Assembly: GCA_016630905.1 (NCBI GenBank)
Contig: WBMQ01000003.1
Coordinates: 992,001-1,056,000, forward strand
Direction: 5' to 3'
Origin: Capillidium heterosporum
Lineage: Eukaryota > Entomophthoromycota > Entomophthoromycetes > Entomophthorales > Capillidiaceae
DNA: 64,000 nucleotides
Position numbers and translations under genes: made by a program. Below, in pieces: positions 33,081-44,610 of the stretch. The notes beneath the pieces were generated by a model, which did no database searches, was not told where the DNA came from, and saw nothing but the letters and a program-made list of their open reading frames with translations. Numbering within the stretch: position 1 is the first letter of the stretch; every line of letters starts with the position of its first letter.

Positions 33081-35038
33081 TTATAAAGCAAACCGGAAAC
33101 TTAATTGATATTCAGGTTCAGCCTTTAAATCGACACTCCCTTCATTGGCCTATAAAAAGATAAGTGCCGAGTTAAGTTCCAATTTTACCATATGTAACAG
33201 CGTCAAGAAACTTCTTGCTACGTCTTTGGGTGCTTCATATTTTATGCTATCCATCGGTACGTAGCCTTGAGAATTAAAAGTCAATACAAAAAATTCAAAT
33301 AATTAATTACAGCTGTTATCATCCAAATGAACTTTTTCAATACGTCGTCTATACTCGGGCATACTGAAGGTGCCTTTCTAATTAAAAGCCAAAAGTTAGC
33401 ACAATATGATAGACGATATAGCTACTTGAGGCTCGAGGTAAGGTACTAGTCGGTGTTCCCAATCCTTAAGTTGGGCGTGCAATTTGGTATGGACGCGACT
33501 CCGTAACGCGTTAACTTTGTTTAGGTAGACTTCAACCCCACTGCTTTCCTTTCTGGTAATAGTAGTTTGATGGTGTTTGTCCAAGTCCTAATATTTTTAT
33601 AAGTATTTTTTGTTAGGTAAAATAACCTCGTAATAGTCGTTGGGCATAAGTTCGTCGAAGGTATCATTTGGAGTGAAGTCTTGGGCTAGCTCATCAAAAT
33701 CGACAACATTGAAGGTTGGATTAAAGATTTCATCATTGTGCTCATCGACAAGCTCACCCGCCTCCAACTCAATCGCAGCTGTCATCTCTTTGGGGTTGGA
33801 TTTCTTAGTATTTCCTTTCTTTTTGCCTCTTGCTAAGAGATATTTTAGTGAGAAAACTTACAAAAATATAGTTACATTTTTTGGTCTTTGATGTAGGTTT
33901 GGTATGGTAAGTTCGTTTCTTAACTTGGGGGATGAATTCTACAATATGAAGTTAGTATACTAGATTGAGTACCTTGACAGGCTTACCAAAGCCATCTGTA
34001 GAGCCTAGTATAGAGGTAGGATCAATAGGGGCGAAGGTCAACGTGTCATTCCCAAAGTTGTCTGCATCCAAACTGGTGTTCAAGTTGACTTCCAAGTTGT
34101 AGTCCATGTTAAAGGAGTTATCTGCAGTTATGTCGCTGTCGCTGAAGGGTGCTGATATAACTACTTTAGCAAATCGAAACATCTGGCCAGTTTTAAAAAA
34201 TTACCGTTTCGCATAGATTCGATGGGCATGGATTCGACAGTATCGAAGTTTGGATAAGCCCTGGTAGGTGTAAGCTCGGGGAGTGGCAGAAGGCTAGGAC
34301 TCTGACTTTGCATGTAGGTCGAAAAGTTGGATTCATTACTTGTCACAGCTATAGGTACATCATCCGTAAACTTAGACTTGACATAAAATTAAAAATTAAT
34401 CAATTAATAAACTTTACCTGGAAATCTTCAACCCGGCCGTAGATGTAGTTCTCTGAATCCTTAAGGTCCCCAAATTTGTGGTAGATGCAATTGGCCTCCT
34501 GCTCTTTGGGGATGAGGCAGACCGGTAGAGGTATATTGTACTTTTTTGGTTTCATTGGTATGTTGGTTGTAGGCAAATCAAGATCTGGAAAATTAAATAA
34601 AGTTAATGTAAAAAGATACCTTCTATGTACTCATCGTTAAATATATCCAGAGGTGTCATGTTGAAAAAATCTTCAACCGGTTTAGCTGCGTTAGATTTGT
34701 ATCTGGAAAAAAAATGTTAAAATAAACTAAATAGAAAGGTACATCTTGTTTTTAACTTTAAGTTTCATCAGGCTACTGTCGTTTATGTAGTCGTAGAGGT
34801 AATCGACATTTTTGGAATATATGTTAGTAGATACCGTAACTAAAAGGGCAGCCGATGAAAAGTTTATCTGCTCCTTGTCAACCAAGTTCAGGTAGTCATC
34901 CAGCTGGGTAGCTATATCTATGGTGAAGTTAACCTTCTTATCTCGTGTCATTCGTAAACTTGTGGAAAGTTTGTCGAGTAGCCAATTGCTATCCTCATCC
35001 TTCAACTTCTTTTTTGGGTCTGATTTAAGTACTTCCAT
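33081..35038 (-). CDS. Condensin II kleisin subunit CAP-H2
   Basis: Eleven exons (35038-34743, 34702-34620, 34584-34418, 34376-34205, 34160-33987, 33938-33876, 33832-33627, 33587-33426, 33377-33311, 33265-33189, 33149-33081) join to 511 aa without a stop. The N-terminus carries the CAP-H2 signature: IDIATQLDDYL, then NFSSAALLV and the IYSKNVDYLYDY helix that contacts the SMC neck. The middle is acidic and disordered, with a basic patch. The C-terminus (VARSFLTLLHMANEG...) matches a kleisin winged helix that binds the SMC head. The IYSKxVxYLY and AALL features favour CAP-H2 over CAP-H (barren) or cohesin kleisins. Its gene starts 84 bp from the divergent RPP40 gene. Intron 7 uses an unusual GTTATT donor. 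Confidence 0.8.
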
Positions 35039-35122
35039 ATTGTAGCGATGGGGTTAAAGCTGTACCGTCCTGCAAATAGCTGTCGTATTTGACGACTTTA
35101 CTCTACTGTTGTCGATCTCCCT

Positions 35123-36431
35123 ATGAATAAGATAAAGAACAAGCGTTTACCTTGTTCAAGAGGCTTTAGGTTGGATTTTCAAAATATGATGTCATTTATT
35201 GAGAATTTAGGCTGTATGAGTAAAAAGTTGCAAACTTCACTTTTTGAAGAGATGACCAGATACCTGAACATAAAGGACGATCCAACAAGCCAACTTCGAG
35301 TCCGTCGACTAGATATAGAGAATGACAACTTGTTAGTACAACCCTTTTACTACAGAGTAAATTATCCAACATAATATGTTTATATTGATTTTATATAGCT
35401 AGACCTACAGGTAGACATAGAAACCATCGACCCTTATAAACTCAAATTTGACAACCTAAAAACAAAATTTTACTTGTTAGAGTTCACCATATTCGATTTG
35501 TTTAAAGGCGATGGACCTAAACACCAACTTTTAACCCAATTACTCAAGTCAAAAAAGTTGACCTGCCATACTAGCAACCGGAAGCTAGATTGTGAAGATG
35601 TAGTCGATATATTTCAGGATAACATTCTGTTACACTTGACTAAGGAGACTTACTTTAGCTTGGGTATAGTAGGTAAACCATGTGGCAAGAGTGAAAAATT
35701 TTTGTGCAGGCTGAAGGTCGATGAGATAGCCATTAAAACTTTGAATTTGTTGAACCGACTACCACCTTTCAAATTTTTTGTTGCTATCGACGAAGGTACG
35801 TATTTATTTTTCATGTACATTTTAAATTTAAATTTGATGCTAGGCCATGGTTTGGATCTATCTATCTTAGAAGAATTTAAGTATATGGTTACCCATGAGA
35901 GTACCATAATTCAAAGTAAACTCCCAGTTGTTGAATCCCTTTTTTCAGAAACTTACAAACCACAGCTGTTTGAAGAAGCTCTGTTGGATATATTAGAGTA
36001 CAGTGGAAATGTTGCATGTAACTTTACGTAACTACTTGGTTTAACCTTTTCACTAACAAGCTATATTTTATTGATAAATTAGAACGGAAGATACCGAAAC
36101 CTCGATAAAAACCTTGACATGGACCGGCTTCCTCTCTCTGGCTTTTATCAAAAAAGTATTACAGGCCTTTAGGTAAAATCTCTAACTTTTGTATCAACTA
36201 TAACATCTATCTAGAGAACTTTTGGCTGCAAGTAAGAATGAAACGAACTATATGATGTTGGCAGCTACTGGTTTTCAAGACTGCACCGTAATTGTCAACG
36301 ACAAAGGTACATTACCAGTAAACGGTAGAACTTTTTTAACAGAGGGGGATGATATCACCTATATTTTGGCTTGTCCCAAGTTGGCTAGCACCGAGGTTTT
36401 GCTGTCCAGGTTTCTATCGGGACCTTTTTAA
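35123..36431 (+). CDS. Ribonuclease P/MRP subunit RPP40-like
   Basis: Five exons, 35123-35356, 35399-35795, 35844-36027, 36083-36172 and 36215-36431, join to 373 aa. The match to RPP40 rests on ordered features: LHLTKETYFSLGIVGKP, where RPP40 has a T-K-D-T-Y-E-x-L-G-x-x-G-x-P element; a central GHGLDLSILEEF segment; WTGFLSLAFIKKVLQ, where RPP40 has a T-G-F helix; and a C-terminal block YMMLAATGFQDCTVIV...GDDITYILACP, corresponding to the family's GFADSPVSW...YNFVIF region. The protein would be part of nuclear RNase P and RNase MRP, which process pre-tRNA and pre-rRNA. It shares a very short intergenic region with CAP-H2 and converges on ECM29. Confidence 0.75.
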
Positions 36432-36586
36432 CTTCACCCTTAATAAATTCATAGAGATGGTAGGTAGAATATAAAATTTTTGTTTCTTATGTTTTTAATA
36501 TTAAGGTTCGATTTTCGTAAGTTCAGAAACTAAAGATAAAGTTTATTTCGCTATACTGTCTACCAAAGAACGTTGGGGAACCCAAT

Positions 36587-39500
36587 TTAAAGGTGTAACT
36601 CCTTGAACCGATCGGCTACCTGAGTTGAGGGATCCTTCCTACCAACCTCGACCAAAACTCTCAAACTATCATTGAATGTCGTCAGCCCATCTATAAAAAT
36701 TACATATCAATAAAGCATCAGAAAGATATATACCTGTAGGAAGTTTACAAAGTTGGGTTATACAGTCACAGGCTGACAGTCGAATGGCCAGATACTAAAA
36801 TTAACGTTCAATTATATAAAAATAAAAAACTTTACCTTGAAATCATTTAGGCATGACTTCAGATAATTTGTCAAGCTCATCCAAAACACTTCCGGTACTT
36901 CACTTAAGCATTCCTTACTCAGCTTCACAAATCGATCCATCAACACCTCGATACCTTGAAGCGCAGCTGTCTTGACGTTCCAAACTTCACTCGTTAGTCC
37001 TTCGAGAACATTGCCCAACTCAATCAGCCCTTTCCTTCCACCTTCATTGTCGATAGATGGGAGGACAGCAGCTAGACATACAATCCAGCATTTGACAGCC
37101 ATAGACTTGAGTACCAGTTGCCTCGGCTTGAGGTGCTCTGTCTCGGTATTACCATCGTCATTTACGATATCTTCTACTATTAATGGTCGAACAACTTCAA
37201 CGATCTCGGGGTATAATTTTGTTAACGGTTCGGCTAAGGAAGGGAAGACTTTGGTGGTAAGTTCGATGGCCTTGGTCTTGAACGCTAAACTCTTCTTCTT
37301 GAGGGATCGAATCAAAGCTAAACCTATTTTCTCCACGCGCTCGGTATCCCCCTCCAAAAATCGATGACATCCGGCTACGACTTTTGCAAAAGCATCCAGC
37401 AAGTTCTCCTTACCGTCCCAGACTCTACCGTTCAACTGGTCCAAAAGTAGATCTAGGGCTGTGTGCACCCACTCAGCATTTAAGTTGGTATTCAAAAGTT
37501 GGGTAGCCTGGCCCAAAGTTTTGGCGGCCTGGATCTTATCACTCCAGCTGTTGGAGTTAAACTTTTCAACCACCAGCCCCATAATCGATTTACGATGGAT
37601 AGCTACAGCTGACGAGGTTCCTGTCGTGTTGTCGCGCCACACCTCCTCCCATCTATCCAAGGTAACCTTGTCGACGTCAAAGGTTCCGTAGAAGGCAACC
37701 GGCAATAGGGTAGGTAGCTTATTTACTACTGATCTATCGACTCTTTTGACGATTTCCAAGACTGTAGTAGTACTCACTAGTCGTTTGGCTAGATCCTGTG
37801 ACTCCAGATAATCTTTAAGTACCTTTTCTAAAAGCTGGGCCACCGCTTCTGGTTGGGTTAGAGGAGCAAGTTGTCCAATAGCCGAGGCGAAGAGCTGTCG
37901 AACTGTAGGAGAACTGTCGTTCAAAGGTATTACAGCCGCTCGTAGTAAGTTGGGTGTATGTACCTTGACCAATTCCGGGTAGCTAGTGATCAAGTTTACT
38001 AAAACTTTGGCACAGCCGAACTTGGTAGGCAAGCCCTGGGACTTACGGATCTTAGCTATAAGCTCGTTTACGATCTCTTCGATAGTATTTGCATCCCCGA
38101 CCTGGCCAACTACGCCAGTGATCGCCTGTGTTGATGGGGGATTGCATGAGGGCCGATAATCTTATCTGCTTCCAGCTCAGAGGTAGTCACATCTAACTTG
38201 TCGGTGTGGAAGGTCAAGTAGTTCATCTCCTTCGGTTCAAACTGGGTTAGGGTATCCAACAGACTATCTAATAGTTTAGCAGCGTAAGGTCGTATGAGGT
38301 GCTTGGCCGTAGCTACAACTTTGAGCAGTGCATTCATGGAGAATTTACGCACATCTTCGGCGTCAGATTGGATTCCTCGTTCCAATAAGAAAGGCACGAC
38401 GACTTTAAGAATCGCTATACCTTGACTCAAAGGCTTATGCTCGGGATCGACGAATTTCACAGTGACGTTCATTACTGCCCGACAGGTGCGTAAGGCGGCC
38501 TCCCGTACACTCTCCTTGATGTCGTCCAAGGCCCTGAAACTCATGAGCCAGGTCTGTTCCATGTAAGGGGCCAAGTCCACTCCCTTCCGACCCTGTAACA
38601 AGTCAGCTAACGCAGAACAACTGGCTTGTCGCGTACGCCAACCACGGTCCCCCATATTCTTGAGAAGGTCGGTGGCTATGGCGTCGAAATAGGTATCTAG
38701 TAGGTTGCTGGTATCTGATTTAACTTCAGTTGGACTTCCATCGATATCCTCAGCATCAGCTTCTACTTTACGTTTCCGGTCTGGCTTGGGCACTAAGCCT
38801 TCCCAGATAGAGTGCATTGCTAGAGCGACCTTAGGATCGGTGTCGTATTTATACCTAAACAACTGAGGTACCAGTTGCGGTAGCATGGGACTTACCTCGA
38901 CCTGAGTAGTTTTTAAAAGATGAGCTAAACCGAAGGCAGCACCCTTTCGTGAACTCCACACGGCATTGGATCGAGCCAAAGCTAGGAACTGATAGATAAG
39001 TTCAGGTTGGTTAAGATCAGCTGCCAGCCCCATTATTGATTTATAGGTACCTAGTTGAGAACTATCTGGCACATTTGCATTTGAATTGGAGCTAGCTGTA
39101 GTACGATTTCCACCCAACTCACCAGCTTCGAAAATAACGGTTTGGTCTCCCTTCATAGTTTGAGCCAACGATTTCCCTTTGGCGAACATGGTAACTACCG
39201 AGCCTACCAACTGTGCCTTAGTTTCGGCTGTGGATCTATCAAAAATCAACGACATACCAGTACTGGCAACTTCCTGAACTAGGTCATCACGATCACTCAG
39301 TAGGTTTAGGAAAAGATCATGTAGCTTGGGGTAGTAGGGTTGGAGCTGAGGGAGCTCATTACAAAACTTGACGATAGCTAGGAGGCAGAAGGCGGCTCCC
39401 TTACGTAAGTTAGGAGTTGGAGAATTTGCTGCTTTCTCTAAAATTTGGATAATGGTATCCAATTTGGTACTGTTACTTTCTCCCGATTCCAAATTGGAGT

Positions 39501-42376
39501 TGTCGTTAGGTATGTGCGGTGGTAGATCGAGGATAAGGTTGCATCAATGAGCAGTCCCATCTGCCTATCAGGCAGGCGATAGCTTCTCCTGACCTAAAGA
39601 ACACTTCGACGTTCTTATTCAGTGGGTAGGGCAGGTCTAGCAACAACTGAATGGAAGGTTCGACGTAACTGGAATCTCCAACACTCAGGTGTCCCAATGT
39701 CAAAAGCGCAATCTCAGCAACCTTGGTGCTCGGCGTAGTTTTAATGACATGCTTCAGGATGCTTAACGGCACTTTGTCGGCGAGATTGCTCGATTTCGGC
39801 AATTCGATCTTGTCCTTCAGATCGGGTAGTGGGCTGTACCTTCCAATTTCTTGCAGCGCCAGGCACAACATAGTAAGATGGGCAGCCTGTCGTGATTGAC
39901 TTAACTTGAATATCAAAACTAAACACTCTACACTTAAAGGATTCCATTGATGATCTGGGAACCTATAGTGAAATCTTCCAATTAAATAGCTGAGGATACG
40001 TACCGCCGAACTAAACAATTTACTATCCAAAGGTTTGGTCTGTAGGACTTGATGCATCTGCTCAATAATCGGCTTAATGGGTTCAAATGGTGTAGTAGAA
40101 TCTAAAGGAACTATACCAATTTGAATAATGGCATAGGTACGTGCCATCCAAGTTTTCAACTCCTCGTTACCCTCTAACATCAACTCTCTATAGACATTCA
40201 AGTCGTTCTTCAGGAACTCTAGCAAGGCTTCCGGGGCACAACTGGTAAGTTGACTCGTAATATAAGCCGAAGTCACCTGTAACGTAGAGTTGTAGCTACT
40301 GGCTGTGAGTGCCGCCTTTAGATACTCCACTAAAATTCGAACTCTTTGAGGTACCAAATCGGTTTCCGTATTCAGCATGGCGTCGAACTCACTCTCAATC
40401 ACATTTCTAACAAGGTTCCCATACAGCATGGTGTTAGAATCGGTACCACTCGAAAAACTCAGTTGACTTAAGGGAGTTTTTAAGGTTACCGACCAGACGA
40501 ACTTCAGCATAGTGTTGAGGATTGAGGCTGGCAGTCCTAAGATCAAATTGGAGCCGTCTTTAGGTAACAGGTATTCGGGGATTCCCGCATTGAGTTTGGT
40601 GTCGCCCTTAGCAAAAGCTAGTATCTCTAGTGGGTTGAAATTCAACAGCAAATCTTCATTCTTGCTAAAGTCAACTTCCAATCCCAGTTTTGGCTAGGTC
40701 ACTGATGGGTAGATCGACATCCCCCGAGGCCAAAATACACAGGTAACGGGAGGGAAGGTGGTGATAGGGGAACAACGATATCAAGTAGTGCAATGCCATC
40801 GATCTCATTACCGGGTTACTACTGTGGTAGGATGTCTGCAGAATGTCAAACATCTTGTCGTTAAAAGTCTCGTAATCAGATGAGGCGGATACGAGGATGG
40901 TACGATACCCTTCCAACATGATATTAAGACCATCTCGAACTTGCGGTACGATCAAGCTGAAATTCAAGCTGTCCATCAATTTGAGGAACGGATCCAAATT
41001 TTCGACAAAAGTTCGGGGCGCTTTTGCAGCCAAGATACCTATCGTCAGACAACAGGCTCCATAGATACCGATATCCTCCCTACTGGAATCGGGATCGACA
41101 TCCAAATTGAAGGTCTGGTCAAGCCCAGCTAATAAGATTTGAGATATGCGGTCGATGAACTCTCGGTCCCTTTGACGGATTAACCACTGCATGGCCTGTA
41201 AACTGCGCACCTTGAGTTTGTTGTCGGTGTTGGTACCGTTTATACCGTCGAATATAGCATGGATGAATGGATTTTGATTCGTAACCAGCCTAGACCTCAA
41301 GAACTGATCCATCAACTTGACCTTCAGCTGTACAGGGGATTCAGCTTTCGCTAAATAAATGGCCAAGTAGCTTTGGATTACAGTTAGATTCTCAACATCG
41401 GGGCGTTCCACCCGCTTCAGAAGAGTTTCCGAAACTTCGACGTTGTCGCGATAGGTGGAGACGGTGCCTGCCAGAACTACGAGGTAAGCCTTCAAAGGCC
41501 ATTGAACTATATCGGAAAGTGGGGTGGAGGTGTACTTAATAACTTCGAGTTGTAACTGCTTGAAATTTAAACTTGGCGTCGAGGTTGGTAAAGTCGGTGG
41601 TCCATCCAGCTTGGTCCAACCATGTAAAACAAAGCCGAAGAGTTTTTCCAGTACGAAGTTTAAGTTGGGTTCAGATAAAGCTTTGAATATATTGAGCTCC
41701 GAACTCTCCTTTATTTGATCTTTTAACTTATTGGCGTTGGGTATCAGCTAAGAGATATAGATTTAATTTAAGAACGGGAATAAATTTTAAAAATACCAGA
41801 ACTACTAAACGTAACAAAGCTTGGTTTAAAGTTGGAGAATTGATAATAGTTATTCCTTTTACCAAATGAGGGATCAGTTGAGCTTGCTCCTATTATTCAA
41901 AAAGTGTTTAGATACAGGTATTTTAAATTGAAGTTAATGCCGTACTTTGTCATCCAACTTACTAAATCCCGATTCCAAGAACTTTAAAGTTAAGTTCTGA
42001 CCAACTAAAGTCATGCCTTCCTCATAAAGCAGCTGGGCTAAGCTTAAAAAGGGAACTTTGACCTTGGTGCTGGACAGATTCAATTCCTTTAGGATTGGTG
42101 TCAAAACTTGAACTACCTTGAAGTTTATACAAATTAATGAAAGATTTAAATTAAAAAACTTACTTTGGTACGAACCTGTTGGTGCTCGGTATTAGCCTTC
42201 CTCAATATAGGTGGTAACAACCCATCTAAGAAACTTTGAAGTTGAAAGTCGGTTGAAGCTAAAGCAAATTTGAACTCGACTTGCTCCAACAACTCTATTG
42301 CCAAAAATTAAACCACCAACCTAAATAAAAGACTACCTAAATCCTTCTCAATCTCTTGTTGCTGATTCTGTGACAT
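36587..42376 (-). CDS. ECM29: Proteasome adaptor/scaffold ECM29 (three single-base frameshifts)
   Basis: Seven exons: 42376-42337, 42294-42164, 42116-41946, 41889-41797, 41747-36836, 36794-36734 and 36690-36587. The large exon changes frame three times: near 40690 (one extra base in ACTGGGATTGG), near 39535 (one extra base in TATCCTCG) and near 38140 (one base short in a CCCCC run). Discounting these gives about 1836 aa in a single frame across all seven exons, close to the usual ECM29 length of about 1850. HEAT-repeat content is dense, with family landmarks such as LASTDFQLQSFLDGLLPP near the N-terminus and SRKGAAFGLAHL and LRKGAAFCLL later. ECM29 binds the 26S proteasome, bridges or inspects 20S and 19S particles and links them to other compartments. 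The stop is at 36587, 155 bp from convergent RPP40. Confidence 0.9.
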
Positions 42377-43467
42377 ACCTTTTCTAAATCAATTCTTTCT
42401 CTTTATACAAGGCTGGAGATGCTCTGACTTTCGTTTAAATACTGGAGGCTGGAGTTACTCAGTCTTTTGGCCTTCGTCATCCCATCAAACTAAGCAAAAG
42501 CTCAACAAAGTAAACTTCCGAAGTTAATTAAAATCATCGGTAAAGTTCGAAAAGTAAATTTTGCACAGATATGTAGATTTATCTTCGTAAGCATCAGTTA
42601 ATCTTTGTAAAGTATACGAAACAACTTTCAATTTATATCAACAAGTATACAATAGATGGTTCATATTATTTATGACTTTGACACTCACTATAAGCACTAT
42701 AAGTAATTGCCTCGTTGCTAATCTTTAATGAAATACCTAAATTTAACACAAAAAAGTTGTCAAGTTATAAGTCAAAATACAATAGATATCAGCCTAAAGA
42801 GTATTTTTAAAATTTGCCTAAAAATGTGGATTTCGTGAAAGGCCTTTATTTTCCTAATAGTACAATACAACTACTTTCGACACAACTACTTTTACAATGG
42901 TATAGATCGATAAAATTAATGCAGGAGGTACAGCTGAAATGTTCATATATACCCTGCTTACTCTACACCTAGCATTCAATATCCTTTATTCATATATGTC
43001 TTGACAACTATCAAGTTTTTGTAAATTCTAATGTTGAATATTGAACATGGATCGAACAAAAAGCTGTAGACGTGCATCCAATCTTAGAAATATGTCTAAA
43101 TACTGAGCCTTGGGTATTAAAAGGTCGCTACATTCACGTAAAGTCCAAAATAGCTATGATGCTGAAAGTAGTACAATAATATACTTGAAACTAAACTAAC
43201 GAACTCTAAATATCTTACAAATTTAGGTATAGGGATTTTGTACTCAGAATACAGCAGGACCTCGATAGACTTTAGCAGCTAAAGAATATAAATATATTTA
43301 AAATTGTCGAAAGCCAATATAAGGTACAAAAGTAAAAAGCATAGGTTGATACTCAACCACTGATAACCCCTTCAATTCAATACAAACTTCAAAGATAACC
43401 CTTACCATCAGAAATAGGGAAAGGATGTATAGATAAGAAGCTACAGCAATAGCAAGCAAAAAGATGA
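42377..43467. other. Intergenic upstream of ECM29
   Basis: AT-rich with no supported coding frame. It ends at the 3' side of the tRNA gene. Its ECM29-proximal part is the promoter; no clear TATA box was seen there. Confidence 0.45.
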
Positions 43468-43539
43468 AGGTCTCGCCGAGGATCGAACTCGGATTAACGG
43501 AATCAGAATCCGATGTGATAGCCATTACACTACGAAACC
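43468..43539 (-). tRNA. tRNA-Gln (anticodon CUG)
   Basis: The minus strand reads a 72-nt cloverleaf. The acceptor GGTTTCG pairs with CGAGACC (one G-U) followed by discriminator T, as in yeast tRNA-Gln. The D-arm is GTGTAATGGCTATCAC; the anticodon loop TTCTGAT carries CTG; the T-arm is CCGAGTTCGATCCTCGG. The outermost anticodon-stem pair is a T-T mismatch. There is no intron and CCA is not encoded, as expected for a nuclear tRNA gene. Internal A and B boxes are intact. Confidence 0.93.
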
Positions 43540-44610
43540 TTGTATATGCTCTCACCTTTAGATATCTATACCTTCGTTTCGAGTCAAAAAATCTTGAAGT
43601 AAAAGCAAATTTTGGCATGGTCCAATTGGAAACCATATGTTAAATTGGTATGGAATAATGATTGGCTGGTAGGATATTTCATATATTCTATGGGAAACCA
43701 TGCCTTCGAAACCTGATTTGCTATGCTGATGGACTGACTACATACTAGATTTTGCCAAGTACTTACATTTGAATATACAGCATGTAATCGAATACTAGCA
43801 GCTTTACAACTAAACATATCAGCATCACTTAACGTATACAGAATCTATTTTGAGATGTGTAGTTTCATTTTAAAAACCATTAGAAAGTTGAATACTTGTA
43901 GTCAAATAACGTACATCGACACCAGTGTAGCGATATGAGAGTATTGTTGTTATTTGAAGGCAAAGTCTAATTACTGATGGCTCATATCTGCCAGAAAATC
44001 ACTACATAGCAATAGAAAATGATCAACATGGCTATGTTCAAAGGCTCGAACAATTCTATTCAAACTATAGGAATCCTAAGAGCACATAACCTTCAACCCA
44101 TGTCACTAGATATAAATACATATAAACCACTCCATATGCCATTTTAAGACCAAGAATAAATAGACTTGCTTATATAAAGTAGAAGATCAATGGATTTTAG
44201 CCCGGGCAAAATAAAAAGTCCCCGGTTAAACGGGCTGGAGTAAGCAGCTTTAATGTGGCCTAATTTTTACCCTTGCTCTACTTTCGAAACCAAACTATAT
44301 TTACATGGCTACTTTAAGATCCAAGGGAAATTTATAAGTACAAGCCAATACCTACATACGTATTTAATTGACTTTTGTCCTTTAGCGGTATCTTGCTTAA
44401 AAAGAAAACTTTCTAATCATAACAAAACAACCTAGAGTTGGCAAAAGTTCAGCCTATATATCTTAAATTGGATGGTTTCTAATACTTTTCAACTAAGCTG
44501 GTGGCTCGATATCCTGCTATAGTATACGGGATGAAAACTATATAAACAGATGAAGCCAACCCATACCTCATTACAACAAGCAATCCTATTTACATCGACT
44601 ATTCAATCCA
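43540..44610. other. Intergenic between tRNA-Gln and the beta-helix gene
   Basis: AT-rich, no supported gene. A TATA-like ACTATATAAACAG lies about 75 bp upstream of the 44611 start codon. Confidence 0.45.

Noticed and set aside
36972-37367. 131-codon plus ORF inside ECM29
   Set aside because: Antisense shadow of a long conserved HEAT-repeat coding region.
40600-40700. Programmed +1 frameshifting in ECM29
   Set aside because: Three shifts in mixed directions, two at short G/C runs and without a common slippery motif, fit base-calling or mutation better than recoding.
36587-42376. ECM29 as four separate genes or with extra introns at the frame changes
   Set aside because: The changes occur over fewer than 20 bp with continuous protein similarity on both sides, leaving no room for an intron.
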